NCBI RefSeq assembly: GCF_008373755.1
Contig: NZ_VUJV01000002.1
Span: 124,001-188,000 of the forward strand
Source of the DNA: Nocardioides humilatus
GTDB taxonomy: Bacteria > Actinomycetota > Actinomycetes > Propionibacteriales > Nocardioidaceae
Reading direction: 5' to 3'
DNA length: 64,000 nucleotides
The first letter of the stretch is position 1, and each line of letters begins with the position of its first letter. Both the position numbers and the translations under genes were made by a program. The notes beneath the pieces are model-generated. The model had not been told where the DNA came from and made no database searches. It saw nothing but the letters and a program-made list of their open reading frames with translations. Shown here piece by piece: positions 48,639 through 57,200 of the stretch.

Positions 48639-49144
48639 CCGTCACTCTTCGCCCGCTCGACCCCGGTGCCGACACCCCGGCGATCCACCGGTGGGTCACC
48701 GAGGACCGCGCCGGTTTCTGGGGGATGGGCAACTGTGACCTCGCGAGGGTGGAGGAGATCTATTCCTACATCGACGAGCAGGAGCACCTCGCCGCCTACG
48801 TCTTCGAGGTCGACGACACCCCCGTCGGGGTCCTCCAGACCTACGACCCGGAGGTCGACGAGATCGGGCAGTGGTACGACCGTCGCGCCGGCGACGTCGG
48901 GGTCCACCTGCTCCTGGCCGACCACCCCGCACGAGCCGGGAGGACCAACGAGGTGATCGCCGCGGGCCTGACCTTCCTGTCCGCGCAGCCGGGTTGTGCT
49001 CGGCTCGTCTTCGAGCCCGACGCCCGCAACGAGCTGTCCGTGGCGATGATGGAGCGCATCGGTGCGCAGCGAGGCCCGCTCGTCCAGATGAGGACGAGCC
49101 TCACCGAGAAGCCGGCCCAGTTCTTCTTCCTCGAGGTGCGCTGA
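48635..49144 (+). CDS. Second GNAT acyltransferase of the siderophore operon (IucB-like)
   Basis: A 169-residue acyltransferase. It resembles the N-terminal domain of the preceding fusion protein: IHRWVTEDRAGFWGMGNCDL against LHGWVTHPRSVFWMMQ, and LVFEPDARNELSVAMMERIG against VVVEPDAGNAAIRRKNVDAG. The two are therefore paralogues within one operon. A second acyl donor or chain length is a reasonable inference and would give mixed or starter/terminator acyl groups in the siderophore. ATG 48635 overlaps the upstream stop as ATGA. It is the last gene of the operon. Confidence 0.87.
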   Translation: MTVTLRPLDPGADTPAIHRWVTEDRAGFWGMGNCDLARVEEIYSYIDEQEHLAAYVFEVDDTPVGVLQTYDPEVDEIGQWYDRRAGDVGVHLLLADHPARAGRTNEVIAAGLTFLSAQPGCARLVFEPDARNELSVAMMERIGAQRGPLVQMRTSLTEKPAQFFFLEVR

Positions 49145-49177
49145 GGGCCACTAACCGTCCACAGCCCCACCTGGGCC

Positions 49178-49196
49178 GCGGCTTCTCCACAGCCGC
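49178..49196 (+). terminator. Hairpin after the siderophore operon
   Basis: GCGGCT and AGCCGC form a 6-base stem with a 7-base loop, 34 bases after the last siderophore gene. No T-tract follows, so termination may be weak. Confidence 0.45.
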
Positions 49197-49287
49197 TCGT
49201 GCTCGCGATGGGGTTGGTCGCCTCTTCCTGGGTTGATGGGCGTCGCCAGTCACCGAGCTCGCGACGCTCACAACCAGAGGTAGGGGA

Positions 49288-51732
49288 ATGTCAGTCATCC
49301 GTTCCAGGGCCGTCCGTCAGGCCGCGACGATCGCCATGATCGCCGCAGGCATCGGTGCGGTCGCGCCGTCGGCTGCGACCGCCGAGTCCAACACGCGTGG
49401 CCACACGGTGGTGTCCAACCAGGAGTTCCGCGCCTTCGTCGAGGACGGTGAGGAGATCCGGTTCGCGGTCGAGGTCGCGCGGACCTCGGTGCTTCCCTCC
49501 GACGTCGGCTACCGGGTCACGCTGAAGGGACCCGGCGGAGTCAGCCAGCACTGCGTGCTCCCTGCGGGTGCCGACGTCGGTCGCCGCTGCGAGCTCGGCC
49601 CGATCACGGCGCGGCGCACGGGCGTGTGGCAGGCCGACGTGTCCGCGACTGGTGCCCCCGACATCGAGGGCTTCAACGCCGCCGATGCGGGATCGGCCGG
49701 CGACTTCCCGACCCTCGACTGGGACGTGACCGTGCGCAGTGCCGGTGGCGCCGTCGTGCCCGGCCGGGTCTGGGCACCGACCCGCTACTCGATGTTCAAC
49801 AGCGCCGGTGACTCCCCAGCCGTCGTACGGCGTGGAGCCGGGCCGCTGGCGTTGTTCTACCTGCACGACAACGGGTGGCTCTACCGCGCTCGCTACGCCG
49901 CCTACAACGGCATCTACTCGCGGCAGCGCGCCACCAGCCTCGGCGTCGTCGACGCGGTCACCGGCACGCCGGTCTACCGCTCGACGACCAACCAGGACCC
50001 GAGGTCGTTCACCATCGACCACGCCGACCAGGACTACTTCAAGATCTTCTTCGAGCGTCCCGACAGCGCGATGCCGGCGACCGCGACCGCGTGGAACGGG
50101 CACACGCTCGTGCTCAACCGGGCACCGGCACCGTTGACGCCGACCGTCCGTGCGTTGATGTTCGTGGAGGACGACGACCTCGCGACGCACGCCGGCACCT
50201 ACCGGCTGGCCGCGGCCAACCACTCGGGCGTCGTCGACGTCGTCGTCGACTCCGACCTCGACGGCGAGCCGAGTCCGGCCGACGTCCGGATCAGCCACGC
50301 GGTCAACGCCGTGCCCGACGGCGTCGAGATCACCGGCGCCTGGGACGGCAAGGCCGCCGATGGCACGGTGGTCGATCCCCGCCGACCGGTCACGATCTGG
50401 GCGGTCATCGACCGCGCTGGCGAGATCCACTTCACCAACTCCGACGTCGAATACCGCTCGGGGATCGAGGTCGAGCGCCTCAACGGTCCGGCGGGTGGGC
50501 GATCCCTCCTCTACTGGGACGACCGAAAGCTGCGCATCGACGGCAAGCACCAGGAGCGCACCCGCGCCGTCGACGGGCGTGACGGTGTGGACACCTCCGG
50601 TGGCGCACACGACCTTCCTGCCGCTGGATCCGGAGGCGGCCTGGGCTGGGGCAACGAGCGGTTCATCGACGACTGGACCTACGTCCCGGTCGGCATCGCG
50701 GCCCAGGCGCAGGTCCCCGCCGACCTACGGCTCGTGAAGACCCGGGTCGGCACCGGGCCGGTGCACCCGGGCGACGAGATCAGCTGGCAGGTGCGGATCG
50801 GCAACTTCGGCGGCGCGACGGCCACCGACACGGTGGTTACCGATCTCGCGGTGGACGACGAGGTCGAGGACCTGGTGCTGTCGGACCCGTCGAAGGGGAC
50901 GGTCGACGCGCTGACGTGGGACGTCGGCGATCTGCCGCCCAACGCCACCGCGACCGTGACGGTGACAGGCACCGTCGCGGCTGGCGCCACCGGACCGGTC
51001 GACAACCGGGCGATCGCGACATCGCCTGACGATCCGACCGGCCCGCCGGTTGACCCCGCTGCAGACTGCGAGGACAACGCGAGCCTGGTGGCCGACGTCG
51101 ACAACTGCGATCTGGTCAGCACCCCGATCACGCCGGCCCCGGTCACCCGTGCCGACCTGGTCATCGACAAGGAGAGCGTCGACCTGGCGATCGATGCGGC
51201 GGAGCACACCGGCGACGTCACGTGGCGGATCCGCGTCCGCAACAACGGCCCGTCCGATGCGCCTGACGTCGTGGTCGACGAACTGCCCGGCGCAGGAAGC
51301 GACACCGCGCTGACCGTGGTCCGTGGTCCCTCCCGCGGTTCGTTCGACGCCGACGCCCAGAGCTGGTCGGTCGGCGACCTGGAGGCGGGCGCCCAGGCGA
51401 CGGTCGTCGTCCGTACGACGCACCCCCTCGCGGCGCTGCAGCACGGCGTCGTCAACACCGCGACCGTCACGAGCCCGGTCGACCCCTACGACCCCGACGG
51501 CGGGTGCCGGGCCAACGACGGCCTCGACGCCGACGACGACAACTGCGACCACGTCACCGTGACCGCCGACCCGCCGGCGGCAACACCACCCGCTGATCCG
51601 GAGAGCCCGGAGACCCCGGCGCTCCCCAGTCTCGGAGCACCGGCAGCGACGGCGATCGTGGGTGCCGCGGGTTCGCTCAGCGCAGGCGTCGCGCTGCTCT
51701 GGGTCGGGCGTCGACGCCGTCGAGCAGCGTGA
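49288..51732 (+). CDS. Secreted DUF11-repeat cell-wall protein with a non-canonical sorting signal
   Basis: An 814-residue exported protein. The signal peptide runs to about residue 33 (IAMIAAGIGAVAPSAATA). Residues 35-460 form a large extracellular region. Two DUF11 repeats follow: ADLRLVKTRVGTGPVHPG, then ADLVIDKESVDLAIDAAE. The C-terminus is a sorting signal: LPSLG at residue 779, a hydrophobic helix and RRRRR. The usual LPXTG Thr is Leu here. The gene is coupled by GTGA to a sortase gene, which is probably dedicated to it. ATG 49288 follows AGGTAGGGGA. Confidence 0.86.
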   Translation: MSVIRSRAVRQAATIAMIAAGIGAVAPSAATAESNTRGHTVVSNQEFRAFVEDGEEIRFAVEVARTSVLPSDVGYRVTLKGPGGVSQHCVLPAGADVGRRCELGPITARRTGVWQADVSATGAPDIEGFNAADAGSAGDFPTLDWDVTVRSAGGAVVPGRVWAPTRYSMFNSAGDSPAVVRRGAGPLALFYLHDNGWLYRARYAAYNGIYSRQRATSLGVVDAVTGTPVYRSTTNQDPRSFTIDHADQDYFKIFFERPDSAMPATATAWNGHTLVLNRAPAPLTPTVRALMFVEDDDLATHAGTYRLAAANHSGVVDVVVDSDLDGEPSPADVRISHAVNAVPDGVEITGAWDGKAADGTVVDPRRPVTIWAVIDRAGEIHFTNSDVEYRSGIEVERLNGPAGGRSLLYWDDRKLRIDGKHQERTRAVDGRDGVDTSGGAHDLPAAGSGGGLGWGNERFIDDWTYVPVGIAAQAQVPADLRLVKTRVGTGPVHPGDEISWQVRIGNFGGATATDTVVTDLAVDDEVEDLVLSDPSKGTVDALTWDVGDLPPNATATVTVTGTVAAGATGPVDNRAIATSPDDPTGPPVDPAADCEDNASLVADVDNCDLVSTPITPAPVTRADLVIDKESVDLAIDAAEHTGDVTWRIRVRNNGPSDAPDVVVDELPGAGSDTALTVVRGPSRGSFDADAQSWSVGDLEAGAQATVVVRTTHPLAALQHGVVNTATVTSPVDPYDPDGGCRANDGLDADDDNCDHVTVTADPPAATPPADPESPETPALPSLGAPAATAIVGAAGSLSAGVALLWVGRRRRRAA

Positions 51733-52472
51733 GAGCAGCCCGACGACAACGGGGCGGCAAGCACCGCGCGGCCCGGGTCGGCCCCACTCCCGGTGGGCGG
51801 GGGTGGTGGCCGGTCCCGGTCGCGGTGGTCCTCATCGCGGTCGGCCTGTCGACCTGCGGCTGGCTCGCCTGGGAGTACGTCGGCTCGACGGTCGTTGCCC
51901 ATCACCGCCAGCGGGAACTGGTCACTGACCTCCACGAGCAGTGGAGGTCCTCCGGAGGCGACGGCCGGCCCGGGGTGGGCGACTCGGACGGCTCCGGCGA
52001 CGTCGTGACCGGACCCTGGGGCACGGCCTTCGCGATCGTGCGGATCCCGGCCTTCGGGCCCGATTACGCCGTACCCGTGCTCCGCGGGACCGGCGACGAG
52101 CAGTTCGCGACCGGCTTCGGGCAGTTTCCCGACAGCGCCGACCCCGGCGAGCGCGGCAACCTCGTCCTCGGCGCGCACCGGATCACCCACGGCGAGCCGC
52201 TCCGCGACCTGCCCGACCTCGACCCCGGTGACGAGGTGATCGTCGAGACTCGGGAGGCGACCTACGTCTACGAGCTCGACAGCAACAGCTTGGAGGTCAG
52301 CTCGTCGGAGTCGTGGCCGGTCGCGTCGCCCCTCGCCGTACCTGTCGGCGCCGCCGACCTGGCGCCCGTCGGACCTGCCACGATCACCCTCATCACCTGC
52401 GCGTCTCTCTTCCACACCGACGAGCGCTCTGTCGCGTTCGGACACCTGGCCGAGGTCGAGCGCAGCCGGTGA
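51729..52472 (+). CDS. Class E-type sortase
   Basis: A 247-residue membrane transpeptidase. One N-terminal transmembrane helix (about residues 27-47) anchors it with the catalytic domain outside. The catalytic His is in VLGAHRITHG, the Cys in LITCASLF, and an Arg follows in TDERSV. Its GTG overlaps the stop of the wall protein, so it is likely to attach that protein to the cell wall. It would need to accept LPSLG in place of LPXTG or LAXTG. Class E is assigned from the TITLITC pattern and is not certain. Confidence 0.87.
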   Translation: MRAARRQRGGKHRAARVGPTPGGRGWWPVPVAVVLIAVGLSTCGWLAWEYVGSTVVAHHRQRELVTDLHEQWRSSGGDGRPGVGDSDGSGDVVTGPWGTAFAIVRIPAFGPDYAVPVLRGTGDEQFATGFGQFPDSADPGERGNLVLGAHRITHGEPLRDLPDLDPGDEVIVETREATYVYELDSNSLEVSSSESWPVASPLAVPVGAADLAPVGPATITLITCASLFHTDERSVAFGHLAEVERSR

Positions 52473-52513
52473 TCGAATGACGTGTCGCCGATCGCCAAAA
52501 TTAGGATGGCCCC

Positions 52514-53146
52514 ATGCCGAGTGACATCGCGCTGCAGCGCGCCGAGCGGAAGCGCGCCGAGGACAAGCAGGAGCTTGCCGAGGCGGCCTTCGAGGTGTTC
52601 GCCGAGCGTGGCTATCACGCGACCCGCATCGCTGACATCACCGCGCAGCTCGGCGTGGGTCAGAGCACGTTCTACAAGCACTTCGAGAGCAAGCGAGCGG
52701 TCGTCGACCACGTCCTCGACCAGCGGCTGTCCGCCGTGATGGCGGCCATCGGTGCCGAGAACGCGCCCGGTGCCGCCGACACGCTCGACGACTACCTCGC
52801 TCAGGTTCACCGGATCACGGTGACCGTGTTTCGGGAGCTCGCCACCGACCAGCGAGCGCTCCGCGTGATGGTCCTGGAGGCGGTCACGGTCGACCCCGAG
52901 CTGGAGGAGCGCTGGAACGGCATCCTCGAGTTCGCCCGCCAGATCGTCGTCGGCTACTACGCGAACGGCATCGAGAAGGGCTACTTCTCCAGCGAGATCG
53001 ATGTCGACGCCTCCTCCGAGGCGTGTGTCGGACTCCTCCTCGGCGGCCTGCTGCGCCTGCTGCGGGCGCCCGACGACGAGGCCGGCTACGTCCGCTACGT
53101 CGACGCAGCGCTCGCGATGGTCGTCGGCGGAGCCGTTCGGGAATAG
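52514..53146 (+). CDS. TetR/AcrR family transcriptional regulator next to a P450
   Basis: A 210-residue regulator starting at ATG 52514. The HTH region is FEVFAERGYHATRIADITAQ followed by LGVGQSTFYKHFESK. The C-terminal ligand domain contains LMVLEAVTVDPELEERW-like helices (RVMVLEAVTVDPELEER) and LLLGGLLRLL. The P450 gene begins 47 bases downstream on the same strand and is probably its target. A 16-base near-palindrome straddles the stop codon and could be its operator. TetR-P450 pairs often control lipid or terpenoid oxidation. Confidence 0.89.
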   Translation: MPSDIALQRAERKRAEDKQELAEAAFEVFAERGYHATRIADITAQLGVGQSTFYKHFESKRAVVDHVLDQRLSAVMAAIGAENAPGAADTLDDYLAQVHRITVTVFRELATDQRALRVMVLEAVTVDPELEERWNGILEFARQIVVGYYANGIEKGYFSSEIDVDASSEACVGLLLGGLLRLLRAPDDEAGYVRYVDAALAMVVGGAVRE

Positions 53147-53154
53147 ATATTCCC
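53139..53154. promoter_or_regulatory. Palindrome upstream of the P450 gene
   Basis: GGGAATA, GA, TATTCCC: perfect 7-base arms with a 2-base centre. It overlaps the TetR stop and lies 39 bases before the P450 start. It may be the TetR operator or a terminator. Confidence 0.5.
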
Positions 53155-53193
53155 ACCTGGACGAATTGCTCCGATCGACGTTATTCTCGGGGC

Positions 53194-54534
53194 ATGGCAA
53201 CCATGACGACCGCGCCTGGACCCCCTGCGCCTCCGCTGCTGTCCGGCCCGCTCAGCGCCGCCTACGGTGCGGCGTTCTTGTTGGGCGGCAACCGGCTCGG
53301 AGGCGCGGTGACCCGGCACTACGGGCCGGTGGTCTCCGTCCCGATCCTGGGCTTCGGCACCGTCGTCGCGGTGACCGACCCGGTGCTGGTGAAGCAGGTC
53401 CTCACCGAAGACCCGCACGTGCTCCTCGGCGGCCAGGGTGTCGGGCCGGCCGCGGCGATCTACGGCAGCGGGTCGATGTTCGTCCAGGACGAGCCGGACC
53501 ATCTCCGCCGGCGCAAGCTGCTGACGCCGCCGTTGCACGGCAAGCCCTTGGCGTCGTACGTCCCGATCTTCGAGGAAGCGACGCTCGCCGCGATGGCGAC
53601 CTGGCCGTCAGATCGCCCCTTCAGCATGTTGGCCGCGTCCCGTGCGATGACCCTCGATGTCATCACCCGCGTCATCTTCGGGGTCGACGATCCCGACGAA
53701 GTACGCCGCCTCGGACATCCCTTCGAGGACCTGCTCGACCTCGGCCTGACCGAGGAGACCACCTGGCGCTACGTCCTGCGCGGGGTGGGCGGCCTTCGCT
53801 GGTGGCCCCGCTACGCCCGCATCAGCCGGGAGCTCGACCGGGTCGTCCTCCCGGCCATCGCTGAGCGCAGGACGGCGCCCGACCTGGAGACCCGCACCGA
53901 CATGCTGTCGCTGATGCTCGGCGCCCGCACCGAGGACGGCGAGGGACTCACCGACGAGGAGGTCCGCGACGACCTGATCACGGTGATGCTGGCCGGCCAC
54001 GAGACCACCGCCACGACCTTGGCGTGGCTGTTCGACGAGCTGTTGCACAACCCCCAGGCACTTGCAGAGGTCCAGCGCGAGGCCGACGAGGGTGGCACCG
54101 ACGTCACCCACGCCATCATCAACGAGTGCCTGCGGCTGCACGCGCCGGTGCCCTTCACGGGCCGGGTGACCACGGCGGCTTATGAGCTCGGTGGCCACAC
54201 CTTGCCCGCAGGCGCGCACATCGTGCTCTACATCGACGCCATCAACAAGAACCCTGCTACCTACGACCGGCCCGACGAGTTCGTCGCGGACCGTTTCCTT
54301 CACGAGCGCCCCAACAACTTCGCATGGCTCCCGTTCGGCGGCGGCATCAAGCGCTGCCTGGGCGCGAGCTTCTCGATGGTGGAGCTCACGACCGTGCTGC
54401 ACACGATGCTCCGCAACGGCACCTTCGTCGCCGCGGGCAAGCCGGAGGCGCCCGTACGGCGATCGGTGGTGGTCGTCCCACGCCACGGCACCCGGGTCCG
54501 CTATCGGCCACGGAAGGTGGCGGTCGACGCCTGA
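53194..54534 (+). CDS. Cytochrome P450
   Basis: A 446-residue soluble P450. The I-helix oxygen-binding motif is AGHETTATTL, the K-helix ExxR is in NECLRLH, and the heme-binding Cys388 is in FGGGIKRCLGASF. There is no membrane anchor, as is usual in bacteria. The family hydroxylates lipophilic substrates using electrons from ferredoxin; no ferredoxin gene lies beside it. The fold and FGGGIKRCLG resemble mycobacterial P450s of the CYP135/138-like group, but this is only an impression. It starts at ATG 53194 and is likely under the upstream TetR regulator. Confidence 0.93.
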   Translation: MATMTTAPGPPAPPLLSGPLSAAYGAAFLLGGNRLGGAVTRHYGPVVSVPILGFGTVVAVTDPVLVKQVLTEDPHVLLGGQGVGPAAAIYGSGSMFVQDEPDHLRRRKLLTPPLHGKPLASYVPIFEEATLAAMATWPSDRPFSMLAASRAMTLDVITRVIFGVDDPDEVRRLGHPFEDLLDLGLTEETTWRYVLRGVGGLRWWPRYARISRELDRVVLPAIAERRTAPDLETRTDMLSLMLGARTEDGEGLTDEEVRDDLITVMLAGHETTATTLAWLFDELLHNPQALAEVQREADEGGTDVTHAIINECLRLHAPVPFTGRVTTAAYELGGHTLPAGAHIVLYIDAINKNPATYDRPDEFVADRFLHERPNNFAWLPFGGGIKRCLGASFSMVELTTVLHTMLRNGTFVAAGKPEAPVRRSVVVVPRHGTRVRYRPRKVAVDA

Positions 54535-54618
54535 GGTCTAGCCAGGAGGATGAATCACCGGTGCGTCGCGGGCGCTCTCCCTTGTGTCAGTCCCTCAACA
54601 CGACAGAAGGAGTCCCCC

Positions 54619-55053
54619 ATGGACGTCAACCGCTATCTCCTCAGCACCCTGCTCCGCCTCCACCCCGAGGCGTGGGACGCGATCATCCCGCACAGCATCT
54701 TCGTCGCGAAGGGCGTGCGCTTCGGCAAGTCCCTCGTCGAGCTCGCCGTCATGTCCAACCGGCTGGGTCAGCCGGTGCGCCCGATGGCCGAGTGGACCGA
54801 CAACGGCGACCTGCTCGACGACCTCGGCGACGACTCGGCCATCGCCGCACTGATCGCCAAGCTCCTCGCCAATCCCGGTCCCGTCGTCGACGAGGAGATC
54901 AAGCCGCACTGGCGCAACGAGGTGCTCGCCGGGGTCGCCCTCGGCCTGGCCTCGGGTGGCGCGCTCGTCGACAGCAATCAGTTCCTCAGCGAGGTCTTCT
55001 CCGCCGCCGTCAGCGGCGTCAGCGACGTCGACGTACGTCGTCAGGCCGCCTGA
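54619..55053 (+). CDS. Hypothetical protein
   Basis: A 144-residue soluble protein starting at ATG 54619, with GAAGGAG upstream, which decides it over a longer frame. It is helical and has VNRYLLSTLLRLHPEAWDAI, FVAKGVRFGKSLVELAVMS and a Gly/Ala-rich stretch ([17 protein letters not shown]). No signal peptide, no clear membrane segment and no known family. It is followed by a GC-rich hairpin terminator, so it forms a single-gene unit between the P450 and the HTH toxin-antitoxin pair. Confidence 0.7.
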   Translation: MDVNRYLLSTLLRLHPEAWDAIIPHSIFVAKGVRFGKSLVELAVMSNRLGQPVRPMAEWTDNGDLLDDLGDDSAIAALIAKLLANPGPVVDEEIKPHWRNEVLAGVALGLASGGALVDSNQFLSEVFSAAVSGVSDVDVRRQAA

Positions 55054-55078
55054 CCCCTCGCGGGTCTCGCTCTCCCGG

Positions 55079-55109
55079 CCGGCCGAGGCGGCACCAGCCC
55101 CTCGGCCGG
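55079..55109 (+). terminator. GC-rich hairpin terminator
   Basis: CCGGCCGAGG (55079-55088) pairs perfectly with CCTCGGCCGG (55100-55109) around an 11-base loop, 26 bases after the hypothetical gene. It should separate that gene from the downstream toxin-antitoxin operon. Confidence 0.65.
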
Positions 55110-55118
55110 TCGGACCAC

Positions 55119-55135
55119 ATAGCAAAGGTTGCTAT
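55119..55135. promoter_or_regulatory. Palindromic operator of the HTH toxin-antitoxin operon
   Basis: ATAGCAA, AGG, TTGCTAT: perfect 7-base arms around 3 bases. It overlaps the -10 box at 55133-55138, so binding by the HTH protein would block transcription. Confidence 0.75.
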
Positions 55136-55138
55136 AGT
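55133..55138 (+). promoter_or_regulatory. -10 box of the HTH toxin-antitoxin operon
   Basis: TATAGT lies 7 bases before the ATG at 55146, which predicts a leaderless mRNA. It is embedded in the palindromic operator. Confidence 0.6.
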
Positions 55139-55145
55139 CGTGTCT

Positions 55146-55664
55146 ATGGACAGTCGCCGCTCGGTGTTGCGCGAGGTGATGTCGGAGACCGGCACCACCC
55201 AGTCCGAGCTGTCGCGGATCAGCGGCGTGAAACAACCGAGTCTGAGTCAGTTCCTCTCGGGGCGGGTGGAGATGAGCGACGACATGCTTGACCGGCTGTT
55301 GTCGTGCATGGGCTACCGGCTCGAGGTCGTGCGCCGTCCGATCAGGCGCGATCTCGGTCGCTCGCCCGAGCGGTCCTGGCGTCTCCATCGAGAGCTGTCC
55401 AAGCACCTCACCCACTCGACGCTCAAGATCTGGGAACCCACGATCCGACGGAACCTCGGGCGGTTGCTGAGCAGCGTGCAGGGTGAGCCACACATCGGCA
55501 ATCTGGGTCGATGGCGACGGCTGGTCGACGAGCGCGACATCACGCAACTCCGGCGGATGATGACCGGTCGCGACACCGACTCGATCCAGATGCGCGAGGT
55601 GTCGCCGCTCGGTGGCTTGCTCTCCCAGGACGAGCGCTCCCGAGCCCTCGAGCGAGTCGGCTGA
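55146..55664 (+). CDS. XRE-type HTH antitoxin
   Basis: A 172-residue protein. Residues 1-60 are a Cro/C1-type helix-turn-helix: REVMSETGTTQSELSRISGV, then KQPSLSQFLSGRVEMSDD. The rest is basic and helical (RRPIRRDLGRSPERSWRLH) with a linker to a short C-terminal tail. It is the first gene of a two-gene unit; the stop shares one base with the next ATG. The palindrome at 55119-55135 is its probable operator. It should act as repressor and antitoxin to the DUF6036-like partner. Confidence 0.82.
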   Translation: MDSRRSVLREVMSETGTTQSELSRISGVKQPSLSQFLSGRVEMSDDMLDRLLSCMGYRLEVVRRPIRRDLGRSPERSWRLHRELSKHLTHSTLKIWEPTIRRNLGRLLSSVQGEPHIGNLGRWRRLVDERDITQLRRMMTGRDTDSIQMREVSPLGGLLSQDERSRALERVG

Positions 55665-56242
55665 TGCGACGCGACCAGCTCGAGCACGCCATCCGGACCG
55701 CCTGCCAGATCATTCAACATCCAACCGTCATCGTGGTCGGATCGCAGGCGATCCTCGGGACCTATGACGAACAGTTGCTTCCAGCCGAAGCGACGATGTC
55801 CCTCGAGGTCGACGTGCTCCCCATCGCCGACGACAACGCCGAGACCGCCCGTCTGGCAGATCTCATCGAAGGGGTTGCTGGTGAGTGGTCACCTTTCGAG
55901 CAGCAGCACGGGTTCAGCATCGACGGCGTCGACCTTGCAACCGCGATACTTCCGACGGGTTGGCGCGACCGCCTGGTCAAGGTGCAGAACATGAACACCG
56001 CGGCCCCGTCTGGTTCGCCCGAGTACGTCGGGTGGTGTCTGGACAAGGAGGACCTCTGCGCCTCGAAACTCTGCGCATTTCGTGAGAAGGACCGGAACTT
56101 CGTCGCCGCGCTTCTCGACGCCGGACTCGTCGACCCCGTGGTCATCGCCGATCGGCTTGCCGACGTACCTCCGGCAGAGCGATCGAAGACTGAACGCGGC
56201 GTGACGTGGCTCGAACCGTGGACGCAAGGTCGCGACAGCTGA
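55664..56242 (+). CDS. Nucleotidyltransferase-like protein (DUF6036-type), putative toxin
   Basis: A 192-residue soluble protein. VIVVGSQAILGTYDEQLL followed by MSLEVDVLPI gives the Gly-Ser and Asp-x-Asp-like layout of the minimal nucleotidyltransferase fold; only one of the two acidic positions of DxD is certain (EVDV). The rest includes WCLDKEDLCASKLCAFREKD, a conserved helical block of this group. Together with an XRE-type gene one base upstream it resembles type IV or nucleotidyltransferase toxin-antitoxin modules. The target, which may be tRNA or protein, is unknown. The start is ATG 55664. Confidence 0.75.
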   Translation: MRRDQLEHAIRTACQIIQHPTVIVVGSQAILGTYDEQLLPAEATMSLEVDVLPIADDNAETARLADLIEGVAGEWSPFEQQHGFSIDGVDLATAILPTGWRDRLVKVQNMNTAAPSGSPEYVGWCLDKEDLCASKLCAFREKDRNFVAALLDAGLVDPVVIADRLADVPPAERSKTERGVTWLEPWTQGRDS

Positions 56243-56266
56243 GCCCCCTCAAGCGCTGAGGGCAGG

Positions 56267-57178
56267 TCAGGCCCAGGGATCCTCGCGCCGCCACACCGTG
56301 GGGAAGTGGAGGCTGACGCCGTCCTCCTCTGCCAGCGGGCCCAGCACCTGCATCGTGAAGTCGAGGTCGTCGCCCAGGTAGGGGAGCGAGCGAAGCGGCT
56401 GGTCGAGCGGCCGGAAGAAGTCGTCCCAGTGGATCAGCACCACGGTACGGGCGCCGACCGCGCGGACCGTGTGCTGCCAGTAGGCCCGCACGTAGGCCTC
56501 GTCCTGCTTGCCGAGCTGGCCGATGCCGAGGTAGGCGACCTCGGCCTGGTGCCCGTCGAGCGCGCCCTCGACGTAGCCCGCGCTGCCCTGGATCAGCATC
56601 CGGCTCCCGCTCGCGTGGGCGACGAGGATGCTCCACGCCTCACCGCACTTGTAGGCGGCCGCCTTCACGGGTGGACGTACGGGCGCGGTGATCTCGCCCG
56701 GGAAGCGGTCGGGCGGACAGTGCGACGACGCGATGAAGGTCAGTGAGAAAGCGCCCGCAGCCACCTCGTCACCGCTGGCGACGACCTCGATCCGGTCGTC
56801 CGGCAGACCGCCGCCGCGCCCGATGTTGGCCGTCGACTCGCCTCCGACGAGGAGCGCGTCGGTGCGGTCAGCCACGGCCGCCGCGTCGAGCGCGTGGTCG
56901 AAGTGGCTGTGGACGGGAGTGATCAGCCCGAGGCGAGTCACCCCGGCGCGCTCCAGGCAGGCGTCGATCCGACCGGGGTCGGGAGCGATCCGCCCCAACC
57001 CCACCGACAGCAGACCGGGCCGGGAGAAGAAGCCGTCGGTCATCACCTGGGTCTGCCCGTCGTCGATGAGCAGCGTCGCCACACCGAGGAAGGTCACCGA
57101 CAGCGGCCCGGCCGCCTCCGGCACGTCGAACTTGTCGCGGTAGGGCTCGAGGCTCGGTCGACCGAGAGGAAGGCGCAC
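56267..57178 (-). CDS. Metallo-beta-lactamase-fold hydrolase
   Basis: A 303-residue protein. The metal site motif is HSHFDH in LITPVHSHFDHALDA, and further ligands are in ASSHCPPDRF, MLIQGSAGYV and VLIHWDDFF. The start SVTFLGVATLLIDDGQTQVM is typical of the UlaG/RomA-like MBL group that hydrolyses lactones or phosphodiesters. No signal peptide is visible. It starts at GTG 57178 and ends 24 bases from the convergent DUF6036 gene. The substrate is unknown. Confidence 0.85.
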   Translation of the reverse strand: MRLPLGRPSLEPYRDKFDVPEAAGPLSVTFLGVATLLIDDGQTQVMTDGFFSRPGLLSVGLGRIAPDPGRIDACLERAGVTRLGLITPVHSHFDHALDAAAVADRTDALLVGGESTANIGRGGGLPDDRIEVVASGDEVAAGAFSLTFIASSHCPPDRFPGEITAPVRPPVKAAAYKCGEAWSILVAHASGSRMLIQGSAGYVEGALDGHQAEVAYLGIGQLGKQDEAYVRAYWQHTVRAVGARTVVLIHWDDFFRPLDQPLRSLPYLGDDLDFTMQVLGPLAEEDGVSLHFPTVWRREDPWA

Positions 57179-57200
57179 GTAGCGACGCTAGGTGATCGCC

